This document shows positions 1 to 7,763 of a stretch of 64,000 nucleotides of DNA, one piece after another. How positions within the stretch are numbered: the first letter of the stretch is position 1; every line of letters starts with the position of its first letter. The notes beneath the pieces were generated by a model. That model had not been told where the DNA came from, did no database searches, and saw only the letters and a list, made by a program, of their open reading frames with translations. Source of the stretch: Mycobacterium spongiae (GTDB lineage Bacteria > Actinomycetota > Actinomycetes > Mycobacteriales > Mycobacteriaceae); the NCBI RefSeq assembly GCF_018278905.1, contig NZ_CP046600.1, positions 1,426,001 to 1,490,000 on the forward strand, written 5' to 3'. Position numbers and translations under genes: made by a program.

Positions 1-1
1 T

Positions 2-1288
2 GCTGGTTTGCAGGACGGCTTGTGGCCCAACACTATTCCGCGCGGCGGCGTGCTCGGCACCCAGCGGCTTCTCGATATGCTCGATGGTGTCGGCGAATAT
101 GCTTCGGCGCGGGCCCCGCTGTTGGCCGAGGAGCGCCGGCTACTGGCGGCTGCCATGGGTCGTGCACGGCGTCGGTTGCTGGTGACGGCTGTGGATGGCG
201 ATGCGGGAGCCAATGGCCGAGAAGCCGCGTTGCCGTCGCCGTTCTTCTTCGAGATCGCTCGATGCACCGACGGCGACGGCGATTCCAATGCAGTCCAGCC
301 GATCTCGGCGCCGCGGCTATTGTCGGCCACTGCGGTCGTGGGTCGCCTGCGTGGCGTGGTGTGTGCTCCCGCGGGCGCGGTGGACGACGCTGCTCGCGCC
401 TGTGCGGCAACGCAATTGGCTCGGCTGGCCACAGCGGGGGTACCGGGTGCCGCTCCCGACGGGTGGCACGGTCTGATCCCGATCAGTACCCGCGAACCGC
501 TATGCGACAACGGTGATGTGGTCACGTTGGCACCGTCGGCATTGCAGGCCCTCATGGACTGTCCGCTCCGCTGGCTGGTTGAGCGTCATGGCGGTACCAA
601 CGCGCGTGAACTGCGCTCCACGGTCGGCTCGGTGCTGCACGCGCTCATCGCCGAACCCGCCAAGAGTGAAGCTCAGCTGCTAGCCGAATTGGACCGCGTA
701 TGGACGCTGCTCCCGTTTGCGGCTGGGTGGTATTCGGCCAATGAGCTTGCCCGGCATCGTGGGATGATCCAGGCGTTCGCCGCATGGCGGGAACAAACCC
801 GAGGTGAGTTTCGCGAACTCGGCGTCGAGGTCGACGTGGATGGAACCCTGGTGGCACCAGCTGATGGCGGCGAGCGACGTGGAGAAATCCGGATACGCGG
901 CCGAGTGGATCGGCTGGAACGCGACGCGGCGGGCCGGCCGGTCGTCGTCGACATCAAGACCGGCAAGACACCGGTCAGCAAAGACGACGCCCAGCGCCAC
1001 GCCCAGCTGGCCATGTATCAGCTTGCGGTGGCCGAAGGATTCGTACCCGGCGGCGACGAGCCGGGCGGTGCGCGGTTGGTCTATCTCGGCAAGAGCGGCA
1101 CCACCGGCGCCACCGAACGCCAACAGGATCCACTCACTCCGGCGGCCCGCCAGGAATGGCTCAACCTCATCGGCCATGCGGCCGCCGCTACCTCGGGACC
1201 GCAGTTCGTCGCCCGGCGCAACGACGGTTGCGCCCACTGCCCGATGCGACGGTGCTGTCCGGCCCACGCCGCGGGATCAGCGCCGTGA
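2..1288 (+). CDS. adnA: AdnA, motor-nuclease subunit of the AdnAB helicase-nuclease (3' part only)
   Basis: This is the C-terminal part of the Rv3202c-type subunit of the mycobacterial AdnAB machine, which unwinds and resects double-strand breaks. The reading frame is open from the window edge, so the true start and the helicase motor lie outside. A RecB-family nuclease domain is visible: GRVDRLERD, then VVDIKTGK (metal-binding Asp and catalytic Lys), then QLAMYQLA. A Cys in DCPLRW near base 560 and a C-terminal CAHCPMRRCC cluster (bases 1229-1258) have the spacing of an AddB-like Fe-S staple around the nuclease; that role is inferred. The stop overlaps the next start as GTGA, so the two subunits are translationally coupled. 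Confidence 0.93.
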   Translation, partial: AGLQDGLWPNTIPRGGVLGTQRLLDMLDGVGEYASARAPLLAEERRLLAAAMGRARRRLLVTAVDGDAGANGREAALPSPFFFEIARCTDGDGDSNAVQPISAPRLLSATAVVGRLRGVVCAPAGAVDDAARACAATQLARLATAGVPGAAPDGWHGLIPISTREPLCDNGDVVTLAPSALQALMDCPLRWLVERHGGTNARELRSTVGSVLHALIAEPAKSEAQLLAELDRVWTLLPFAAGWYSANELARHRGMIQAFAAWREQTRGEFRELGVEVDVDGTLVAPADGGERRGEIRIRGRVDRLERDAAGRPVVVDIKTGKTPVSKDDAQRHAQLAMYQLAVAEGFVPGGDEPGGARLVYLGKSGTTGATERQQDPLTPAARQEWLNLIGHAAAATSGPQFVARRNDGCAHCPMRRCCPAHAAGSAP

Positions 1289-4200
1289 CCTGCATAGCGG
1301 CACGCTACAGTCCGGATGAATTAGCTTGTGCATTAGGACTTTTCCCGCCCACCGACGAGCAGGCCGCCGTCATTTCCGCGCCGCCTGGCCCGCTGGTCGT
1401 CATTGCGGGTGCCGGTGCCGGCAAGACCGAGACGATGGCTGCGCGGGTGGTGTGGCTGATCGCCAACGGCTACGCGGAACCCGGCCAGGTGCTGGGACTG
1501 ACATTTACCCGCAAGGCCGCCGGCCAGCTGCTGCGCCGCGTCCGGTCCCGGCTGGCCCGGTTGGCTGGCATCGGCCTTACCCCGGGTGTCGCGGCAGCAC
1601 CGGATCCGATGGCCGAACCGACGGGCACGCCGGTGGTCAGCACCTACCACGGCTTCGCAGGTGCGCTGCTCCGGGACCATGGGCTGCTGTTGCCAATCGA
1701 GCCGGATACCAGGTTGCTCAGCGAAACCGAACTGTGGCAGTTGGCTTTCGACGTCGTCAATAGCTATGGCGGTGAGCTCAGCACCACCAAGACACCGGCC
1801 GCGGTCACGTCGATGGTGCTTCGGTTGTCGGGTCAGCTCGCTGAACACCTGGTTGACACCGGGCAGCTTCGCGACACCCACGTCGAGCTGGAGAGGCTGG
1901 TGCACGTCCTGCCCGAGGGTTCGCACCGTCGCGATCGCGGCCCCAGTCAGTCGCTGTTGCGGATGTTGGCTACCCAGACCGAGCGCGCCGAGCTGGTGCC
2001 GTTGCTGGACGCGCTGCATCGGCGGATGCGCGAGAGGCGGGTGATGGACTTCGGTATGCAGATGGCGGCGGCCGCGCGCTTGGCAATCGGGTTCAGCCAG
2101 GTGGGTCTCGACCTGCGCAGTCGTTTCCGGGTAGTGCTGCTCGACGAGTACCAGGACACCGGGCATGCGCAGCGGGTCGCGTTGTCGGCGCTCTTCGGCG
2201 GCGGTGTTGATGACGGATTGGCGTTGACGGCCGTGGGGGACCCGATTCAGTCGATCTACGGCTGGCGCGGCGCCTCGGCGACAAACCTGCCGCGGTTCAG
2301 CACCGATTTTCCCCTATCCGACGGCACCCCCGCGCCGGTTCTGGAGCTGAGGACCAGTTGGCGCAACCCGCCGCGGGCGCTGCGCGTGGCCAACGCGATT
2401 TCGACTGAGGCGCGACGGCGGTCGGTTGCGGTGCGCGCGCTGCGTGCGCGTCCAGACGCCTCGCCGGGTACCGTGCGCTGCGCGCTGTTGTCCGACATTC
2501 AGGCCGAACGTGAGTGGATCGCAGACCACGTTCAGCGGCTATACCGACGAGCCCAGTCCGACGGTGTCGACCCGCCGACCGCCGCGGTATTGGTACGCCG
2601 GAACGCCGATGCCGCGCCGATCGCCGATGCGTTGCGCGACCGCGGCATTCCGGTTGAGGTGGTCGGGCTGGCTGGCCTGCTGTCCATCCCCGAGGTTGCC
2701 GACGTCGTGGATATGTTGCGACTGGTTGCCGATCCGACGGCCGGGGCCGCGGCGATGCGGGTGTTGACCGGTCCACGATGGCGGCTGGGTGGCCGCGACC
2801 TCGCGGTGCTGTGGCGTCGTGCGCTGGCTCTTAGTACCGGACCCGGGGCACCATCTGCTTCCCGGGCAGGCGCGAGCGAATCGCTTTCGCCCGGGTTGGT
2901 CGCTGCGGCGGCTAGTCCGGACGTTGACGCGGCGTGTCTGGGCGACGCCATCTGTGACCCGGGTCCAGCCAGCTGGTATTCGGTGGCAGGGTACGAGCGC
3001 ATCGCAGCGCTGGCGGCTGAGTTGACCGCGTTGCGCGGACATCTGAGTCATCCGCTGCCCGACCTGGTTGGCGAGGTGCGTCGCGTGATTGGCGTCGATG
3101 GTGAGGTTCGCGCGGCGTCAGCGAGCCTGGGGGCGGCCGCCTGTGCCTGGTCTGGCGCCGAGCATCTCGACGCCTTCGTCGATGTGGTCGCCAGTTACTG
3201 CGATCGCACGATCGGTCTCTCAGGCACCGTTTCGGTAGCGGGTCTGTTGGCCTATCTGGACGTGGCCGCGGTGGTGGAGGGTGGTTTGGCACCCGCGCAG
3301 TCCCCCGCAAGTGGCTGGTGCCCCCAGGGCGTTGCCTCTGATCGGGTCCAGGTGCTCACTGTGCATGCCGCGAAGGGTTTGGAGTGGCGGGTGGTGGCCG
3401 TGGCGCACTTGTCGGGGGGGACCTTCCCGTCGACGGTGTCGAGAAGCACCTGGCTGACCGACGCGACCGAGCTGCCGCCGCTGCTTCGAGGTGACCGCGC
3501 CTCGGGCGCCGCGCTCGGCATCCCGATTATGGACCTCTCGGATGTCGTCAATCGAAAGCAGCTGTCGGACAAGATCTCCGAGCATCGTGGTCAGCTCGAC
3601 CAGCGGCGTCTGGACGAAGAGCGCCGGCTGTTGTATGTGGCGGTGACTCGGGCTGAAGACACGCTGCTCGTATCCGGTCACCATTGGGGTGCCACCGGAA
3701 TCAAGCCGCGTGGGCCGTCGGATTTCTTGTGTGAACTCAGAGATGTCATCGAATGTTCGGCTGCGGCTGGCGATCCGTGCGGAGTCGTCGAACTGTGGGA
3801 GCCGGAGCCCGCCGACGGGGAGAAGAACCCGTTGCGTGGCAATGTTGTCGAAGCTGCGTGGCCTGCTGATCCGCTGGGATCCCGCCGCGGGGATGTGGAA
3901 CGCGGTGCGGCTTTGGTGGCTGCCGCGATGGCCGGCGACGTGGGCGGCGGCAACGCTGACGTCGACGGTTGGGCCGCTGACGTCGATGCGCTGTTGGCTG
4001 AGCGTGCGCGTGCTGCGGGGGCACCACCTGCCTGCGGAGGAGCACCCGGGCGCGCCCTGCCCAGTCAGTTGTCGGTCACCGGACTGGTCGAGCTGGCGCG
4101 TGACCCCACCGGAGCGCCGCGGCGGCTGATGCATCGTTTGCCGACGCGCCCGGACCCGCATGCATTGCTGGGCAACGCTTTTCATAGCTGGGTTCAGCAG

Positions 4201-4656
4201 TTTTACGGCGTCGAGCTGCTGTTCGATCTGGGGGACCTTCCGGGTGCGGCCGACTCCCATGTGGGCGATACCGCGGAGCTAGCCACGTTGCAGGCGTCCT
4301 TTGCCGCGTCGGCCTGGGCGGCGCGAACTCCGGTCGCGGTTGAGGTGCCGTTCGACATGCCAATTGGCGATACCGTCGTGCGCGGCCGCATCGATGCGGT
4401 GTTCGCCGATGTCGATGGCGGCGCCACGGTGGTGGACTGGAAGACCGGTGAGCAACCGCACGGGCCGGATGCTATGCGGCGGGCGGCTGTCCAGCTTGCC
4501 GTTTACCGGCTGGCGTGGGCCGCGTTGAGCGGATGCCCGCAATCTTTGGTTCGCGCCGCCTTCTACTACGTGCGCACCGGAACCACGGTGATCCCCGATC
4601 GGTTGCCTGATCCCGTCGAGCTGGAGGCCCTGCTGGCCGACTCCGGTCGCCCGTGA
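1285..4656 (+). CDS. adnB: AdnB, motor-nuclease subunit of AdnAB
   Basis: Second subunit of AdnAB (Rv3201c type), about 1,120 residues, the expected size. It is a UvrD-like SF1 helicase fused to a RecB nuclease. Visible motifs are Walker A GAGAGKT (residues 42-48), Walker B DEYQDT (about 287-292), helicase motif VI with RLLYVAVTRAED, and the nuclease motifs GRIDAV (Asp about 1037) and VVDWKTGE (Asp about 1051, Lys about 1053) followed by QLAVYRLAW. The GTG at 1285 overlaps the adnA stop; a longer frame starting at 1156 would lie inside adnA and is not credible. In the family, AdnB supplies the main translocating motor while both nucleases cut; this is family knowledge, not shown here. Confidence 0.95.
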   Translation: MTCIAARYSPDELACALGLFPPTDEQAAVISAPPGPLVVIAGAGAGKTETMAARVVWLIANGYAEPGQVLGLTFTRKAAGQLLRRVRSRLARLAGIGLTPGVAAAPDPMAEPTGTPVVSTYHGFAGALLRDHGLLLPIEPDTRLLSETELWQLAFDVVNSYGGELSTTKTPAAVTSMVLRLSGQLAEHLVDTGQLRDTHVELERLVHVLPEGSHRRDRGPSQSLLRMLATQTERAELVPLLDALHRRMRERRVMDFGMQMAAAARLAIGFSQVGLDLRSRFRVVLLDEYQDTGHAQRVALSALFGGGVDDGLALTAVGDPIQSIYGWRGASATNLPRFSTDFPLSDGTPAPVLELRTSWRNPPRALRVANAISTEARRRSVAVRALRARPDASPGTVRCALLSDIQAEREWIADHVQRLYRRAQSDGVDPPTAAVLVRRNADAAPIADALRDRGIPVEVVGLAGLLSIPEVADVVDMLRLVADPTAGAAAMRVLTGPRWRLGGRDLAVLWRRALALSTGPGAPSASRAGASESLSPGLVAAAASPDVDAACLGDAICDPGPASWYSVAGYERIAALAAELTALRGHLSHPLPDLVGEVRRVIGVDGEVRAASASLGAAACAWSGAEHLDAFVDVVASYCDRTIGLSGTVSVAGLLAYLDVAAVVEGGLAPAQSPASGWCPQGVASDRVQVLTVHAAKGLEWRVVAVAHLSGGTFPSTVSRSTWLTDATELPPLLRGDRASGAALGIPIMDLSDVVNRKQLSDKISEHRGQLDQRRLDEERRLLYVAVTRAEDTLLVSGHHWGATGIKPRGPSDFLCELRDVIECSAAAGDPCGVVELWEPEPADGEKNPLRGNVVEAAWPADPLGSRRGDVERGAALVAAAMAGDVGGGNADVDGWAADVDALLAERARAAGAPPACGGAPGRALPSQLSVTGLVELARDPTGAPRRLMHRLPTRPDPHALLGNAFHSWVQQFYGVELLFDLGDLPGAADSHVGDTAELATLQASFAASAWAARTPVAVEVPFDMPIGDTVVRGRIDAVFADVDGGATVVDWKTGEQPHGPDAMRRAAVQLAVYRLAWAALSGCPQSLVRAAFYYVRTGTTVIPDRLPDPVELEALLADSGRP

Positions 4657-4726
4657 GATGTCGGACCGTGGTTACATGTTTGTCGTGCGTGTGTCATGCG
4701 CCGGGCAAGGCCGATGATGGATTTCC

Positions 4727-5797
4727 GTGGCAAAAGGTAGTTGGCGGCGGCTGCGGCGTCTTGACGAGACGTTGACCGCCCAGCCCAGCTACGCGCTTGT
4801 CGGGGTGCTGCGCATTCCGGCGCGACTGACCAGTCCAGCTCGCGTTATTTCGCGGCGGGTGGCCATCGCTGTGGTGGCGCTGTTGGTCGTCGCATTAGTG
4901 GTCTACTTTGATCGCGACGGGTACCGGGACTCGCAAGGTGATGCGCTGGGCTTTCTGGATTGCCTTTACTATTCGGCGGTCACGCTGTCGACGACCGGGT
5001 ACGGCGACATCACCCCGATTTCGAACTTTTCGCGCGCGGTCAACATCTTCGTCATCACGCCGCTGCGCATCGCGTTCCTGATTTTGCTGGTCGGGACGAC
5101 CCTCGAAGTCCTCACCGAAACATCGCGGCAAGCACTGAAGATCCAGCGTTGGAGGAGCAGAGTGCGCAACCACACCGTCGTCATCGGCTACGGAACCAAG
5201 GGCAAGACGGCCGTCGCCGCGATGCTTGGCGACGAGGTCGTCCCGGGTGAAATCGTCGTTGTCGACACCGATCATTCGGGCCTCGAGCGCGCCGCGGCCG
5301 CCGGCCTGGTTACCGTGCACGGCGACGCCACCAAGTCCGACGTGCTGCGATTGGCTGGTGCTCAGCACGCCTCGGCGATCATTGTGGCCACCAATCGAGA
5401 CGACACTGCGGTGCTGGTCACCTTGACGGCCCGGGAGATTGCGCCCAAGGCCAAAATCGTGGCGTCCATCCGGGAGGCCGAGAACCAGCACCTGCTGCTG
5501 CAATCAGGTGCGAACTCGGTCGTGGTTTCCTCGGAGACGGCTGGTCGACTGCTGGGCATTGCGACCAACACGCCCAGCGTCGTGGAGATGATTGAGGATC
5601 TGCTGACGCCGGACGCCGGCTTGGCCATCGCCGAACGCGAGGTCGAACCGGCCGAAGTGGGCGGGTCGCCTCGGCATCTGCGCGACCTCGTGCTGGGCGT
5701 GGTGCGCGATGGCCGTCTGCTCCGCATCGGTGCGCCGGAAGTGGATGCTATCGAGGCGGCCGACCGGTTGCTTTATGTCCGCACCCCGGGGCACTAG
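4727..5797 (+). CDS. Two-TM potassium channel with RCK (TrkA-N) domain, Rv3200c-like
   Basis: A 356-residue ion channel of the MthK/Kch architecture. TM1 is about residues 45-61, a pore loop carries the K+ selectivity filter TTGYGD (89-94), and TM2 is about 104-126. A cytoplasmic RCK module follows, with the Rossmann signature GYGTKG (154-159) and the acidic end VVVDTD, then a C-terminal RCK-C-like half. The RCK domain in this family gates the pore in response to NAD(H), nucleotides or ions. GTG at 4727 is the only start that leaves a normal N-terminus. It follows adnB by 70 bp in the same direction and precedes nudC, as in H37Rv. The ligand and physiological role are not evident from sequence. 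Confidence 0.9.
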   Translation: MAKGSWRRLRRLDETLTAQPSYALVGVLRIPARLTSPARVISRRVAIAVVALLVVALVVYFDRDGYRDSQGDALGFLDCLYYSAVTLSTTGYGDITPISNFSRAVNIFVITPLRIAFLILLVGTTLEVLTETSRQALKIQRWRSRVRNHTVVIGYGTKGKTAVAAMLGDEVVPGEIVVVDTDHSGLERAAAAGLVTVHGDATKSDVLRLAGAQHASAIIVATNRDDTAVLVTLTAREIAPKAKIVASIREAENQHLLLQSGANSVVVSSETAGRLLGIATNTPSVVEMIEDLLTPDAGLAIAEREVEPAEVGGSPRHLRDLVLGVVRDGRLLRIGAPEVDAIEAADRLLYVRTPGH

Positions 5798-5839
5798 TGG
5801 TGATCGCAAGCGCGGCGGGTCGTCACGGAGGTACTTAGC

Positions 5840-6763
5840 GTGGATTTCCGGTTGCGAAACGTTCCGCTCTTGTCACGCGTCGGCGCCGACCGGGCCGACC
5901 ATCTGCGTACTGACCTCGACGCGGCGATCGCCGGATGGGCAGATGCCGCATTGTTGCGTGTGGATTCACGTAATCGAGTTCTCTTAGCCAACGGTCGGGT
6001 GGTGCTTGGCGCGGCAATCACGCTGGCGGACAAGCCACCGCCAGAAGCGGTCTTCCTGGGCCGCATCGAGGGCGGACGCCATGTTTGGGCAATCCGTGCG
6101 GCGCTGGAACCGCCCGACGATGATGAGCCGGACGCCAAGGTCGTTGACCTTCGTGGGCTGGGCTTGATCATCGACGACACGAGTAGCCAGTTGGTGTCGT
6201 CGGCGACCGCATTGCTGAACTGGCATGACGGCTCCCGATTCAGCGCCTTGGATGGGACGCCGACCAAACCGGCCAGGGGTGGCTGGGCACGAGTTAACCC
6301 GATTACCGGTCACGAGGAGTTCCCACGTATTGACCCGGCGGTGATCTGCCTTATTCACGATGGTGGCGATCGTGCGGTGCTGGCTCGTCAGGCGGTGTGG
6401 CCGGAACGAATGTTCTCGCTGCTGGCTGGATTCGTTGAGGCCGGCGAGTCGTTCGAAGTCTGCGTCGCCCGGGAGATCCGTGAGGAAATCGGACTAGACG
6501 TTCGCGACGTGCGTTATCTGGGCAGCCAGCCATGGCCGTTTCCGCGCTCGCTCATGGTCGGCTTCCATGCCCTGGGCGACCCGGATCAAGACTTTTCATT
6601 CCACGATGGCGAAATCGCCGAAGCTGGGTGGTTCACCCGCGATGAGGTGCGCACCGCGCTTGAGGCCGGCGACTGGACCAGCAGCTCACGGTCTAAATTG
6701 CTGCTGCCCGGTTCGATCTCGATTGCCCGCGTGATTATCGAGTCGTGGGCGGCTCGCGAGTGA
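5840..6763 (+). CDS. nudC: NudC, NADH pyrophosphatase (Nudix hydrolase)
   Basis: Hydrolyses NAD(H) to NMN(H) and AMP; in mycobacteria NudC also degrades NAD adducts of isoniazid-type drugs, and the family can remove NAD caps from RNA (family knowledge). The Nudix box runs about residues 197-219 (GFVEAGESFEV then REIREEIG). The NADH-pyrophosphatase signature SQPWPFPRS follows at 229-237. The GTG start is preceded by a GGAGG ribosome site ending about 8 bases upstream. The stretch between the N-terminal domain and the Nudix fold, which carries the four-Cys zinc ribbon in E. coli NudC, has no such cysteines here. Length 307 residues, as expected for Rv3199c. Confidence 0.95.
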   Translation: MDFRLRNVPLLSRVGADRADHLRTDLDAAIAGWADAALLRVDSRNRVLLANGRVVLGAAITLADKPPPEAVFLGRIEGGRHVWAIRAALEPPDDDEPDAKVVDLRGLGLIIDDTSSQLVSSATALLNWHDGSRFSALDGTPTKPARGGWARVNPITGHEEFPRIDPAVICLIHDGGDRAVLARQAVWPERMFSLLAGFVEAGESFEVCVAREIREEIGLDVRDVRYLGSQPWPFPRSLMVGFHALGDPDQDFSFHDGEIAEAGWFTRDEVRTALEAGDWTSSSRSKLLLPGSISIARVIIESWAARE

Positions 6764-6990
6764 AGCAGCGTGCTACTGGTCGTGGTGCGGCATGACGTTG
6801 GTGGCAACGAAGAACGCCAGGCGACACAGCTGTGCCAGCTGTCGCCGAAGCAGCCACCGACGAATGCGTCCAGTGGCTTGACCGCTGGGCAGACCGCTGT
6901 GCCGGGCCTTGTAGTGGCTGGTTAGATCGGACCCGCTGACCACATTCGCTACAGCATCGCTGCGCTGCGGGAAGTTTGGAGGATATCGGC
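6764..6990. other. Intergenic gap at the left edge of an accessory block
   Basis: No convincing gene. The only structure seen is an interrupted hairpin at about 6820-6846 (GGCGACACAGCTG against CAGCTGTCGCC, with a two-base bulge) without a T-run, possibly a factor-assisted end for nudC. The ribosome site of the next gene lies at its right end (about 6977-6982). Confidence 0.4.
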
Positions 6991-7698
6991 ATGACTGACA
7001 AAGAGACTCAGACAACAGGCGGCCCGAGCGTTGCCCGATATGACGCCCTTCGCAAGTATTTGACCGAGCTGATCGGGATGTTCGTCTTCATGTTCGCCGT
7101 ACTCGGCATCGTCGCGTCCGGGGCCAGTCCCGCCGCGAGTGCCATTGGCGTCGGCTCGGTGCTGATGGTCATGGTTTACGCAGGCGGGCATGTTTCTGGC
7201 GGCCACTTCAACCCGGCGGTATCGATCGCTGCCACTCTGCGTGGCGCTCTGCCGCCGCGCGACCTCGCTGGCTATATCGTGGCGCAGCTGGCCGGGGCTG
7301 TTCTGGCCTACCTCGTGGGCTTCGGAGTGTGGCACGAGAAGTACTCGGTCGGCGGCGGCGACCTTACCGGCCATGTTTGGGCCGCCCTCCTCGTGGAGCT
7401 GGTTTTTACCTTTGCGCTCTGCTATGTGGTCCTGCATACCGCCACCAGTGAAGATCACGCGGGCAACAGTTTCTACGGCCTCGCCATCGGCTTCACCGTG
7501 GCCGCCGGAGTGGTTGCGGTTGGCGACATTTCCGGTGCCGCGTTCAACCCGGCCATCACGTCAGGCTTGATGCTCTCCGGGTTTTTCTCGTGGAAGTTCA
7601 TCTGGGTCTATCTGGTAGCGCAGGTCACCGGTGCAATCGTTGCCGCCTATGCCTACCGGACAGTCAGCCCCGACCCGAGAGGCGCCGAGGAGCAGTAG
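6991..7698 (+). CDS. Aquaporin / MIP-family channel with atypical selectivity filter
   Basis: A 235-residue membrane channel of the major intrinsic protein family, with six hydrophobic segments and the two half-helix signatures GGHFNPAVS (NPA at 74-76) and GAAFNPAIT (NPA at 186-188). The ATG at 6991 is chosen because GGAGGA lies 5-10 bases upstream; a TTG at 6976 would place that site inside the gene. In classical aquaporins and glycerol facilitators the second NPA is followed by Arg (NPAR), which completes the ar/R filter; here it is NPAI, so the substrate cannot be inferred from water-channel rules. I know of no counterpart at this locus in M. tuberculosis. Confidence 0.92.
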   Translation: MTDKETQTTGGPSVARYDALRKYLTELIGMFVFMFAVLGIVASGASPAASAIGVGSVLMVMVYAGGHVSGGHFNPAVSIAATLRGALPPRDLAGYIVAQLAGAVLAYLVGFGVWHEKYSVGGGDLTGHVWAALLVELVFTFALCYVVLHTATSEDHAGNSFYGLAIGFTVAAGVVAVGDISGAAFNPAITSGLMLSGFFSWKFIWVYLVAQVTGAIVAAYAYRTVSPDPRGAEEQ

Positions 7699-7763
7699 AT
7701 CAGTGCGATCACGCGCAGCGCACGCACCCAGCCCACAACCGGAGGTACGTTGATGGATTCCCG

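Noticed and set aside
1156..1284. Longer N-terminus for AdnB
   Set aside because: It would lie in a different frame of adnA and does not resemble the family; the GTGA overlap is the natural start.
6820..6846. Terminator hairpin after nudC
   Set aside because: The stem is interrupted and no T-run follows, so it is not listed as a terminator.
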